Shown one piece after another: positions 8,608 to 16,126 of a DNA stretch of 57,490 bases (position 1 is the stretch's first letter; each line of letters begins with the position of its first letter). Position numbers and translations under genes: made by a program. The notes under the pieces were generated by a model. It made no database searches. It worked only from the letters and a program-made list of their open reading frames with translations, and had not been told where the DNA came from. Source of the stretch: Lachnospiraceae bacterium (GTDB lineage Bacteria; Bacillota; Clostridia; Lachnospirales; Lachnospiraceae); contig JAEEXY010000011.1 of the NCBI GenBank assembly GCA_016288005.1, forward strand, positions 1-57,490, given 5' to 3'.

Positions 8608-9540
8608 TCAGGCGAGCATCGCGTCCAGGTCCTGCAGCATCAGCATCGCGGTCTCTTTGTCCGCCACAGTGGCTCCGCTGGCCTTTTCATGACCGCCGCC
8701 GCCGTATTTTACCGCGATCGGGTTGATATTGTACTTTGAGGAACGGATCTCACAGAGCACGCCCTCGGGCGCCTCGGTGAAATTGACCCAGATGTCGACG
8801 CCTTTTATGTCTCCCATCACGCCGACCATGCCGCGCGATACACTGAAGGTGCTCATGCCGAGTTCGGCAACCTCCTCCGCGGTATTGTATATATATGCAC
8901 AGTTGTGTCCGGTGAAGCGGATCTTCATTACGAACAGCGCCCTGCGCTTCACGGCCTCGAAGTCCTCGGCGTACAGATCGCCGAAAAGCTTATTCGTATC
9001 GATGCCGGCCGCAAGCAGGAAAGCCGCGGTCTCAAACGTACGGGAATTTGTCGAATCATATCTGAAACGGCCCGAATCCGTGACCATGCCGGTATAGAGC
9101 GAAGTCGCGGAAAGCTTTGAGAGAGAGAGCCCCGACTCCTTCGCGAAGAGCGCTATCATGCCGCAGCAGCTCTCGAACGAAGAGTCCTGGATCTCGTCAT
9201 CACAGATTTTCTCAAGGAACAGATGATGATCCACCCTGAAGGACTTTGCCGCCGTTTTGTATCTGTCGTCGCTGATGAGCTCCGCTCCCGATGTATCGAG
9301 CACGATAGCCAGCGCGCCGTCGTAAAACTCGTCCGGAACGGTATCCATAACGGACTGCTCCATAAACGCGTAGCGCCCGGCCTCATCTCCGACCGTTTTG
9401 ACCGTTTTCCCGGGGAAATTGTCAAGGATCAGGTTCTTCAGGCCGATCTGGCTGCCCAGAGCGTCCCCGTCCGGGTTTTTATGGCGGTGGATCACGATCC
9501 TGTCGTATTTTTTGATGTCTTCAAGAAGTTTTTCAAACAT
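8608..9540 (-). CDS. Second DHH/DHHA1 phosphoesterase, paralogue of the downstream gene
   Basis: Same architecture as the product of 7581-8555 but strongly diverged: RHKNPDGDALGSQ, VLDTSG, VDHHLFLE, TDSGRFRYDS and C-terminal GGGGHEKASGA. All metal-ligand positions look intact, so both copies are probably active. The two may have split tasks, for example oligonucleotide chain length versus pAp. It is 9 bases downstream of the HAD-guanylate kinase gene and 52 bases upstream of its paralogue, within one transcription unit. Confidence 0.86.
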   Translation of the reverse strand: MFEKLLEDIKKYDRIVIHRHKNPDGDALGSQIGLKNLILDNFPGKTVKTVGDEAGRYAFMEQSVMDTVPDEFYDGALAIVLDTSGAELISDDRYKTAAKSFRVDHHLFLEKICDDEIQDSSFESCCGMIALFAKESGLSLSKLSATSLYTGMVTDSGRFRYDSTNSRTFETAAFLLAAGIDTNKLFGDLYAEDFEAVKRRALFVMKIRFTGHNCAYIYNTAEEVAELGMSTFSVSRGMVGVMGDIKGVDIWVNFTEAPEGVLCEIRSSKYNINPIAVKYGGGGHEKASGATVADKETAMLMLQDLDAMLA

Positions 9541-9549
9541 ATGCCGTAA

Positions 9550-10677
9550 TTATCTGGTGTGGGTGTATTTTGTCTCTATCATCTGCGCGAGCGTCTTCGC
9601 GGCTTCCTTCGCGTCGTCGCCCACTTTAAGCTCTATGTCGCATACCTCGGCGTTCCTGTACTCGAAATCGAGTGACATTATGCGCCGGACCTTATCGTCC
9701 GCGTCTATGTCGCGTTCGACGATATCCTTGACTACCGCTTTTTTGTCCCTGTTGACAAATACCAGCAGTGAGTTTTTCCTGAACTGGTTCTTGATCGTGA
9801 GCGCGCCGCACACGTCGATGGGTATTATCGCGTAATTCCCTCTCGCGGTGATAGGCTCGATCTCCTCGATCGATGTGCCGAAATGATAACGGGAATAAAC
9901 CGTGCTCTCGATGTATTTGCCGGCGTCCTTTTCCTCGACGAACTGGTCCTCGGAAATGAACCTGTACGCATTGTCGGACTCGTTGCCGCGCCTCGGGCGG
10001 GTGGTGGATGTAACGGGCTTCTCGTACTTTTTGTAATTCTTCGAGAGCTCGTTCGCGATCTCGTTCTTCAGCGAACCCGAAGGTCCGACCAGACAGATCA
10101 CGCCGCCGCTGCTCACATCGTTTATCTTTTCGTTGAAGGAATTCCTGATCATCTTGCACAGCTGCAGGAAATCGCTGTAGCTGTTGACCGCCAGAATGCC
10201 TGTCATATCCATGTTCCAGGGCTTACGCATCAGCACCGGATACGTGGCCTTTGAGCTCGATATGTTGTGCGCTCCGTCGTCGAGCAGGATATCGAGGGAC
10301 ATAACATCCTTTCTCGTGCCTATGATGATGTTCTGCGCGGGAATCTCGGGGAAATCCTGCAGCAGGCGCTCGCCTCTCGCGCTCATGCACACAACGGGCA
10401 CCGCCGTAACGAAGAACACGTCCGCGATCTTCGAGAGCTCGCTCACAAAGCGCTGCGCGCCCTGCACTATCGGCTGCGTACGCACGAACTCGGGATCCGA
10501 GAAGAGCGCTATCCTCTCCTTCGGGTGGCGTCCGAACTCTCCCCATCCCTTTATCTCATTTATGCTCATGGGTTCCTCATCGGGGTACCTCTCGCTGAGT
10601 ATCTGCAGCGCATAGGAATTACACTCGTAGAGGACATCATCCACATCAAGACCGACTCTTAGTCTGTACTTCCTCAT
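9550..10677 (-). CDS. Fusion: HAD 5'-nucleotidase (NT5C-like) with guanylate kinase-like domain
   Basis: Two nucleotide-handling domains in 375 residues. Residues 1-165 look like the HAD 5'(3')-deoxyribonucleotidase family: GLDVDDVLYE (nucleophile and acid Asp), FVTAVP (motif II Thr) and DILLDDGAHN (motif IV). Residues about 190-370 read as guanylate kinase: P-loop region CLVGPSGSLKNE, GMP-binding TSTTRPRRGNESDNAYRF, the Y-x-E-like segment KYIESTVYSRYHFGTS, then IPIDVCGA. The P-loop is altered: the consensus GxGK[ST] reads GSLKN, losing a Gly and the Mg-ligand Ser/Thr while keeping Lys, so kinase activity is doubtful and this half may be a sensor or binding domain. AGGAAAG lies before ATG 10677. 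Confidence 0.8.
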   Translation of the reverse strand: MRKYRLRVGLDVDDVLYECNSYALQILSERYPDEEPMSINEIKGWGEFGRHPKERIALFSDPEFVRTQPIVQGAQRFVSELSKIADVFFVTAVPVVCMSARGERLLQDFPEIPAQNIIIGTRKDVMSLDILLDDGAHNISSSKATYPVLMRKPWNMDMTGILAVNSYSDFLQLCKMIRNSFNEKINDVSSGGVICLVGPSGSLKNEIANELSKNYKKYEKPVTSTTRPRRGNESDNAYRFISEDQFVEEKDAGKYIESTVYSRYHFGTSIEEIEPITARGNYAIIPIDVCGALTIKNQFRKNSLLVFVNRDKKAVVKDIVERDIDADDKVRRIMSLDFEYRNAEVCDIELKVGDDAKEAAKTLAQMIETKYTHTR

Positions 10678-10736
10678 CTTTCCTCATAACCTTCCGTAAA
10701 AATCGTCCAAAAAAATAGTAATCCTCGGGAAAGAAA

Positions 10737-10742
10737 ATTGTA
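10737..10742 (-). promoter_or_regulatory. Candidate extended -10 promoter for the DHH/importer operon
   Basis: On the minus strand TGGTACAAT gives an extended -10 (TGn plus TACAAT) about 60 bases before the fusion gene. No good -35 is visible. The 124-base gap between surE and the fusion gene is the largest break in this gene run, and a short ATGCAT hairpin overlaps the surE stop, so a new transcript could start here. Weak evidence. Confidence 0.35.
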
Positions 10743-10801
10743 CCATAAAAGTCGCCGATTGTGTAGTAGAAATAATATTAATTATCATGCATTTTTATGC
10801 A

Positions 10802-11512
10802 TTATCCCAGATTCCGTACAACGCCTACGGAAATATAGTTTTCAACGCATGCCCGGTAATCGGACCCTTCCTGCGCCCGTACTTCCTTTTCGCCGTGTAT
10901 GGTCATGCGGATACCGCCGTCCGGAAGCGTCTCGTAAGGGTATGAATCCCTGTAATATCCGCCGTGCGCGACGGTCCTGTCCGTAAGGATGCCCTTGAAA
11001 TCCTTAAGCCCGCACTCGGGAAAATTGATATTCCAGATAGTGTTCCTCTCGAGAGGCTTTTCCAGATATTCGCCGAGCAGCTGCTCTAAGTATCTGTCGC
11101 TGACCTCATGTACTCCGTGCGCTCCCTCTGAAAAGGCGATCGCGTGAACGCCCTCGACCGCCGCCTCAAATGCCGCTCCGGCCGTGCCCGAATACTGCAG
11201 GTCGGTCCCGCAGTTATATCCGAAATTGATGCCTGTGAGCACCGCGTCCGCCCGGACGAAGTTCAGCAGGCCGAAACGCACGCAGTCCGCGGGCGTACCC
11301 GTGGATTTATATGCATGCACGCCCCCGACCGGGAAATCGTGCACCTCATGCGCGTCGATATGCGTGTGCAGCGTGATATAATGCGACATCGCGCTCCTCT
11401 GCCCGTCCGGAGCGATGACCCACACCTCTCCGAATTTCACCGCCGCACGCGCGAGTCTTACGATCCCGTCGGCATATATTCCGTCATCGTTCGTGATAAG
11501 TATCTTTTTCAT
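10802..11512 (-). CDS. surE: 5'/3'-nucleotidase SurE
   Basis: Cytosolic metal-dependent phosphatase acting on 5'- and 3'-nucleoside monophosphates. The family signature is clear: ILITNDDGIYADGI at the N-terminus (metal-binding NDD), APDGQRSAMSHYITL, GTPADCVRFG, GINFGYNCGTDLQYSGTAGAA and a late DRTVAHGGYY region. 236 residues is normal. The gene follows the 83-residue gene by 10 bases with a GGAG site at the junction. It belongs with the nucleotidase and DHH genes downstream as a set of nucleotide-dephosphorylating enzymes. Confidence 0.92.
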   Translation of the reverse strand: MKKILITNDDGIYADGIVRLARAAVKFGEVWVIAPDGQRSAMSHYITLHTHIDAHEVHDFPVGGVHAYKSTGTPADCVRFGLLNFVRADAVLTGINFGYNCGTDLQYSGTAGAAFEAAVEGVHAIAFSEGAHGVHEVSDRYLEQLLGEYLEKPLERNTIWNINFPECGLKDFKGILTDRTVAHGGYYRDSYPYETLPDGGIRMTIHGEKEVRAQEGSDYRACVENYISVGVVRNLG

Positions 11513-11522
11513 TGTTTCTCCT

Positions 11523-11774
11523 TCATTGTTTCTCTTTCATCATGGCTCTTAAGGGGCTGATCGCGGCCGACTGCTTTTTAAGTTCCTGCAGGTTCATCTT
11601 CATGTACAGCTCGAGCTGCGCGGTCTCCTCTTCGGTAAAGCCGCTGCTGCTTGTGATCCTGCAGTCGGGTATCACGCCCTCCGCTTTCCGCCTGTCATCC
11701 GAGAAGGTCACGTATGCCAGCTTTTTGCCGTCTTTCCTGCAAATGCCCGATACGCTCATCGTCAGCTCCTCCAT
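11523..11774 (-). CDS. Small conserved-type hypothetical protein (83 aa)
   Basis: Short acidic cytosolic protein, no signal or membrane segment. It has a strong GGAGG site seven bases before ATG 11774 and sits 10 bases upstream of surE, so it is probably a real gene. The C-terminus (EEETAQLELYMKMNLQELKK then SPLRAMMK) looks like an amphipathic helix pair; I recall similar small proteins in Lachnospiraceae genomes but know no function. A minus-strand TTGCGC-17-TACCAT promoter may lie just upstream, back to back with the MOSC gene. Confidence 0.75.
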   Translation of the reverse strand: MEELTMSVSGICRKDGKKLAYVTFSDDRRKAEGVIPDCRITSSSGFTEEETAQLELYMKMNLQELKKQSAAISPLRAMMKEKQ

Positions 11775-11881
11775 ACGCCGTCCTCCTTAAAATAATTTTG
11801 TCTTTCTCAATTTTTATGGTACACTATACTTAACAACAGCGCAAGAACGGCAATGCCGCCGGCGCGCGAAAGGATACGACC

Positions 11882-12319
11882 ATGGCCACAGTTATCGCAA
11901 TATGCATCAGTGAGAAAAAAGGAACCCAGAAGCACGAAGTACCGTATATCGACGTTAAGCGCGAGCACGGCATCATCGGCGACGCGCACGCGGGCAACTG
12001 GCACAGGCAGATCAGCCTGCTGGCCAAAGAGAGCGTCGATACCATGCGTGCGGCGGGCCTTAACCTCTTCCCCGGTGCCTTTGCCGAAAACATCCTGACC
12101 GAAGGCATAGACTTAAAGCACCTGCCCGTAGGCACACTGCTGCGCGTAGGTCCCGCCCTGCTCAAAGTCACCCAGATAGGCAAGACCTGTCACAACGACT
12201 GTGAGATAAAAAAGACCGCCGGAAAGTGCGTTATGCCGACCGACGGTATATTTGCCATAGTGATCGAAGAAGGAAGGATCGCTCCCGGAGACGGGATAGA
12301 GACCGTTCCCGCTCCGTAA
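11882..12319 (+). CDS. MOSC domain protein
   Basis: Stand-alone MOSC domain of 145 residues, a fold that handles sulfur-carrier chemistry in molybdenum cofactor enzymes. Seen here: DAHAGNWHRQISLLAKES (conserved GD-H and RQ-S), FAENILTEGIDL (the FxENL motif), VGTLLRVGPALLKVTQIGK, and the cysteine segment CHNDCEIKKTAGKCVMP containing the conserved Cys. No other molybdenum gene is near, so its partner is unknown. A Rho-independent terminator follows directly. Confidence 0.87.
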   Translation: MATVIAICISEKKGTQKHEVPYIDVKREHGIIGDAHAGNWHRQISLLAKESVDTMRAAGLNLFPGAFAENILTEGIDLKHLPVGTLLRVGPALLKVTQIGKTCHNDCEIKKTAGKCVMPTDGIFAIVIEEGRIAPGDGIETVPAP

Positions 12320-12326
12320 GCCTTAC

Positions 12327-12348
12327 AGCCCCGTGAGGGGCTTTTCTT
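12327..12348 (+). terminator. Rho-independent terminator after the MOSC gene
   Basis: AGCCCC and GGGGCT form a six-pair stem around GTGA, followed by TTTCTT. It overlaps the stop codon of the convergent carbohydrate-binding gene. The minus-strand side has no T-run, so it should act only on the MOSC transcript. Confidence 0.82.
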
Positions 12349-13270
12349 AATACTTCTGCTGCGTTACCTGCGCCGAAGGATCTATCTGAACATCGTATGC
12401 CGCATTGATGCACTCATCCTTCGCGGTGATCGATACGGTGCCGCTCTCTATGGTTACCACTCCGCGCTGCTTGCCCTTTGAGCTCACATCGGTGTCCTTT
12501 GTCGTGATGCCGTCATTCTCCGTCGATACGAGCGTTATATTGCCCGATTTGATCGTAACGGAATCATTTCCCTGGATCGCGGTACCCACCGCATTGACCT
12601 CCAGCGTGAGGTTCTTTATCTTCAGATCGTTCTTTGTGTGTATTCCCTTGTTGTACGAAGCGTTGATCAGCAGGGTTCCCTGACCCTGTACGGACAGATC
12701 GTCCTTGGAATAGATGCAGGCATTGCCCGCGAGCTCCTGATTCCCGACCTTGCGCGCGCGGTTGTCGTTTAAGGTGTTTACCGTGCCGTTCTGAGCCACT
12801 ACGGTCGCCTCTTCGGCATTCTCGATGTAGATGACCGAGTCCTCCACAGAGGAAAGCGTAACGCCCGACAGTATTACGGAAACCTCCTGTCCCTTGGCGT
12901 TGACCACGATCCTGCCCTCCGATAAGGTACCCGAGAATTTGTACTCGCCGGCCTTGGTGATAGTGTATACGCCGTTCTTCTCGCTCCAGCCGTCCGCGAC
13001 CTCGGTGGTCACGGTAAGTCCCTCGGCGGGCGCTGCTGCGGAACCGTCCGAAGTACCGGTGCCTTCCTGTGCGGGATCGGCCGTAATGTCCGATGTACCC
13101 GCATCACCCGTAACGGCAGGCGTGTCGGTTGCCTTTGCGCCGGTCCCCGTATTTACGGGCGCTGATGTGGCTGCGGCGTCGCTGCCCGCATCGCCGTTTT
13201 TCGCGCAGGCGCCCAGCGCGCTCACCGTCAGTACCGCAATGACCGTCAGTATCAGTAATCTCTTTTTCAT
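12347..13270 (-). CDS. Carbohydrate-binding beta-helix lipoprotein (Cthe_2159-like)
   Basis: Lipoprotein signal with lipobox ALGAC, then a Thr/Ala/Gly-rich linker to about residue 95, then a repetitive beta domain: YTITKAGEYKFSGTLSEGRI, VILSGVTL, SVIYIENAEEATVV, LLINASYNKGIHTKNDLKI, NDGITTKDTD. This matches the Cthe_2159 family, whose founding member binds cellulose and acidic sugars with a polysaccharide-lyase-like fold. The protein stops soon after the repeats, so it may lack a coil present in longer relatives. Translation is coupled to the upstream metallo-beta-lactamase gene by an ATGA overlap. A role in holding plant polysaccharide at the surface is an inference. Confidence 0.8.
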   Translation of the reverse strand: MKKRLLILTVIAVLTVSALGACAKNGDAGSDAAATSAPVNTGTGAKATDTPAVTGDAGTSDITADPAQEGTGTSDGSAAAPAEGLTVTTEVADGWSEKNGVYTITKAGEYKFSGTLSEGRIVVNAKGQEVSVILSGVTLSSVEDSVIYIENAEEATVVAQNGTVNTLNDNRARKVGNQELAGNACIYSKDDLSVQGQGTLLINASYNKGIHTKNDLKIKNLTLEVNAVGTAIQGNDSVTIKSGNITLVSTENDGITTKDTDVSSKGKQRGVVTIESGTVSITAKDECINAAYDVQIDPSAQVTQQKY

Positions 13271-14127
13271 TTTATTCCCCCGTCCGTTTCTGATTTATTT
13301 TCGATCTTTATATCTCCCGTTTCGGGATCCACCATGACCCTTATCTCGCCGTCAAAGGTGGAATATACCGCGCATCCGAGCTCCTTGAGCTTTGCCGATG
13401 TCTTTTCCCCGGGTGCCGCGGCGGTTACGACGCAGTACTCCGGTTTAAGTCTCTCCAGCAGCTTATCCGCCTTTTTGCCGTCACGTCCGTGATGCGGCAG
13501 CTTATAGACATCCACGTCCCCGATGTCGTATTCGCCGAGCAGCTCGGTCACGCGCTCCTTTTCCGCGTCTCCGGGGAAAAAGAATCTGCGTCCCGCATAC
13601 TCCGCCAGCACCGCTACCGAGTAATCGTTCGTTTTATCGTAATCCTCCTGCCATGCAGGATATACGGTGAGTTTCAGGTCTCCGAACTCAAAGGTCTCTG
13701 TCTCTGTCGGGATATCGACCGTAAGCCCCTCGCGGTCCATCGCGCTGGATAAGAGCGCCTGCTCCTCCGAATTCTTTGTGGCCCTCGACATTATCAGCCT
13801 GTCGACCTGAAGTCCGTTCAGCACGCTCTGCGCGCCCCCGATGTGATCCTTGTCCGGGTGCGTGAGCACCAGTATGTCCAGATGCTCAACATGCTTCTCT
13901 GCCAGCGAATCCATGAGCTTCGGAGCTTCGAGATACAGCCCCGTATCTATCATGATATTTGCTTCCGGAGAGCTGATGAGTATCGCGTCCGAATCATCTC
14001 TCGTCTCAAAGAAAAAAACATTCAGCCCCGTCACGGGCCCGGCGTCGGCCGTCTGCCCCGACGGATCCTTTTTGCATCCGCACAAAAGCAGCAGAACCGC
14101 CGCAGTGACCGCAGCGAGCCTTATCAA
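13267..14127 (-). CDS. ComEC-like metallo-beta-lactamase-fold lipoprotein
   Basis: Predicted surface hydrolase related to the C-terminal domain of the competence protein ComEC. The metal motif is THPDKDHIGG, followed by FFPGDAEKE and LPHHGRDGKK, the order seen in ComEC and secreted nuclease-like relatives. I choose a TTG start at 14127: AAGGAG lies four bases before it and the product then begins with a clean lipoprotein signal ending LLCGC. A GTG at 14178 would add 17 residues with no ribosome site. The gene is transcribed with the carbohydrate-binding lipoprotein. The substrate (DNA, phosphodiester or other) is unknown. Confidence 0.82.
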   Translation of the reverse strand: MIRLAAVTAAVLLLLCGCKKDPSGQTADAGPVTGLNVFFFETRDDSDAILISSPEANIMIDTGLYLEAPKLMDSLAEKHVEHLDILVLTHPDKDHIGGAQSVLNGLQVDRLIMSRATKNSEEQALLSSAMDREGLTVDIPTETETFEFGDLKLTVYPAWQEDYDKTNDYSVAVLAEYAGRRFFFPGDAEKERVTELLGEYDIGDVDVYKLPHHGRDGKKADKLLERLKPEYCVVTAAAPGEKTSAKLKELGCAVYSTFDGEIRVMVDPETGDIKIENKSETDGGIK

Positions 14128-14270
14128 TATACTCCTTCTGTCTATATATATCAACCCGCTTTCATTTGTGCAACTCACATGGTACTATATAACTACACCT
14201 ATTATAAACGGGTATGTGTGAAAAAATATACATTTTTTTGTGAAAAATAAAAGAAAAGCGAAGAAAAACC

Positions 14271-14981
14271 ATGGAAAAAGACCTGTTCGGGCCTGTAAAG
14301 ACCTATTTTGAAAAGCTTGGATACGTGTGTGACGGCGAGGTCAAGGACATAGACCTGTATATGGAAAAGGACGGAATGAGCGTGGCCGTGGAGCTGAAGC
14401 TGACCCTGGACTTCAAAGCGGTGCAGCAGGCGGCTCTGAGGCAAAAGGTCGCGGATTCGGTCTATATAGGCATTTTCTGCCCGAAGGACATGCGCTCGCA
14501 CTCGTTTACCGATAAGCTATATCTCCTCAAAAGACTCGGCATCGGCCTGATCACTGTCACCAAGCGCACAAAGACCGTATCGGTAGCGAACGAGCCCGTA
14601 GTCTGCGAGCTCAGCACCTTCCGTGCGCGCAACGCCCGCAAGAGTGCGGAGGTCTCGAAGGAGTTCAACAAACGAAAGACCAAGCTGAACACCGGCGGAG
14701 TCACGGGCACCAAACTGATCACCGGATACCGCGAGGATACGCTCGTCGTGCTCGACGCGCTGTGCTCGCTGGGCGGCGAGGCGGATACCCATTCGGTCCG
14801 GGTGGCTTCGGGCATAGAAAAGACCGCTGCGATCCTTCGCGCCAACTATTACAGATGGTTCGAAAAGAAAGGCAGCGGCCGTTACGCCGTAAGTGATGCG
14901 GGCTATGCCGCTCTCGAGGAGTTCGAGCCCGTCTTAAAGGCTCTCATGCGCCCCGATGACCGGTCACATCCCAAGTCTTAA
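14271..14981 (+). CDS. DUF2161-like PD-(D/E)XK nuclease-fold protein
   Basis: Cytosolic protein of 236 residues. Residues 1-90 carry a nuclease-like core: VKDIDLYM (Asp) and VAVELKL (E-x-K), then a Gln in VQQAALR. The middle is basic, and the last 90 residues look like a winged-helix region (VLDALCSLGG, DTHSVRVASGI, WFEKKGSGRYAVSDAGYAAL). I know DUF2161 proteins as putative phosphodiesterases without proven function. Its 3' end overlaps the convergent GH105 gene by 18 bases. The upstream ribosome site is weak. Confidence 0.75.
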   Translation: MEKDLFGPVKTYFEKLGYVCDGEVKDIDLYMEKDGMSVAVELKLTLDFKAVQQAALRQKVADSVYIGIFCPKDMRSHSFTDKLYLLKRLGIGLITVTKRTKTVSVANEPVVCELSTFRARNARKSAEVSKEFNKRKTKLNTGGVTGTKLITGYREDTLVVLDALCSLGGEADTHSVRVASGIEKTAAILRANYYRWFEKKGSGRYAVSDAGYAALEEFEPVLKALMRPDDRSHPKS

Positions 14982-16118
14982 CATCTCGGAATACGCGAGC
15001 AGGAAAGGACCTACACCCTTTGCGTCATCCTTTACCACAGGCTCTGACATATAGTATTCGTAGGTTCCCGACCTCATCCGCTCACCGCCGAGTCCCGCGA
15101 CGAGGCATATTCCTCCCAGATGTATCCCGTTACCGTCCGAGGTCATATATTTGCTGCATATGCCGTTAAACGCTTCTTTGCCGTATTCTGCGTATTCCGC
15201 AGGCAAAAATCCCAGTCTCGCGCCGCGCAGGTACGAATACGCCATTATCGCGCTGCCGCTCGTCTCGAGATAATTTCCCTTCATCCCGCCGACATTGACC
15301 ACCTGATACCACATGCCCGAAGCATCCTGATACTCATGCATGGCCTTCATCAGCGCAATATACTGGTCCTTCAGCGCGTCATACCGCGCACCGCCGCCAT
15401 ACGCAGGATCGGCAGCGTTCAGCGTATCGAGCATGGCCATGGAGAACCATCCGATCGCGCGCAGCCAGAAATTGTTCGAAAGCCCCGTCACCTTATCGCA
15501 CCAGAACGCCCTGCGCGAACAGTCGTAGGCATGGTAGTACAGGCCGCTGCGCGTGTCGAGCATATTCTGCCTGACCAACTCGAACTGCCTGTAGATATCG
15601 TCATAATTCTTACATCCGTTGAACCGTGTTTCATACTCCGTATAGAAGGGCTGGCACATGTACAGACCGTCGAGCCACACCTGATCGGGGTATATCTTTT
15701 TATGCCAGAACGAGCCTTCGGCGGTCCTGGGCATATGTCCGATCTGCGAATAGATCAGGTCGATGGCCTTGCGGTACTTTTCCTTTCCGGTCTTGTCCCA
15801 GAGCTTAAAGAGCGTCTTTCCGGCGTTGATATTGTCGATATTGAGCTCATCCACCGAATAGCCGTCTATGGTCCCGTCTTCCATGACCCTGTGATCCGTA
15901 AACGCATCGGCGAACCGCAGATACTTTTCTTTGCCCGTGATATCATACATCTCGAGCACGGCTCCGATCATGCAGCCGTCGACATAGTTCCATGTCACTT
16001 TCTTGCCCTGTTTGATCTTCTCTATGTTCCAGAGAGGGGCGTCGGGTGTGCTGCCTTCCAGCAGATAATCAATATATTCAGCGATCTTGTCCAAATCCGT
16101 TCTCCAATCCGTATGCAT
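14964..16118 (-). CDS. Unsaturated rhamnogalacturonyl/uronyl hydrolase, GH105 (GH88-like)
   Basis: Cytosolic glycosidase that removes the 4,5-unsaturated uronic acid from the end of pectin oligosaccharides left by lyases. An alpha/alpha barrel of 384 residues; YPDQVWLDGLYM contains the catalytic Asp of the YteR type, and ALRAIGWFSMAMLDTL, SGMWYQVV and ETSGSAIMAYSYLRGARLG are typical. No signal peptide, so the oligosaccharide must first be imported. Last gene of the uronate operon, 8 bases after the isomerase-like gene. No terminator is evident beyond its stop. Confidence 0.9.
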   Translation of the reverse strand: MHTDWRTDLDKIAEYIDYLLEGSTPDAPLWNIEKIKQGKKVTWNYVDGCMIGAVLEMYDITGKEKYLRFADAFTDHRVMEDGTIDGYSVDELNIDNINAGKTLFKLWDKTGKEKYRKAIDLIYSQIGHMPRTAEGSFWHKKIYPDQVWLDGLYMCQPFYTEYETRFNGCKNYDDIYRQFELVRQNMLDTRSGLYYHAYDCSRRAFWCDKVTGLSNNFWLRAIGWFSMAMLDTLNAADPAYGGGARYDALKDQYIALMKAMHEYQDASGMWYQVVNVGGMKGNYLETSGSAIMAYSYLRGARLGFLPAEYAEYGKEAFNGICSKYMTSDGNGIHLGGICLVAGLGGERMRSGTYEYYMSEPVVKDDAKGVGPFLLAYSEMLRLGM

Positions 16119-16126
16119 GAGAAAGC

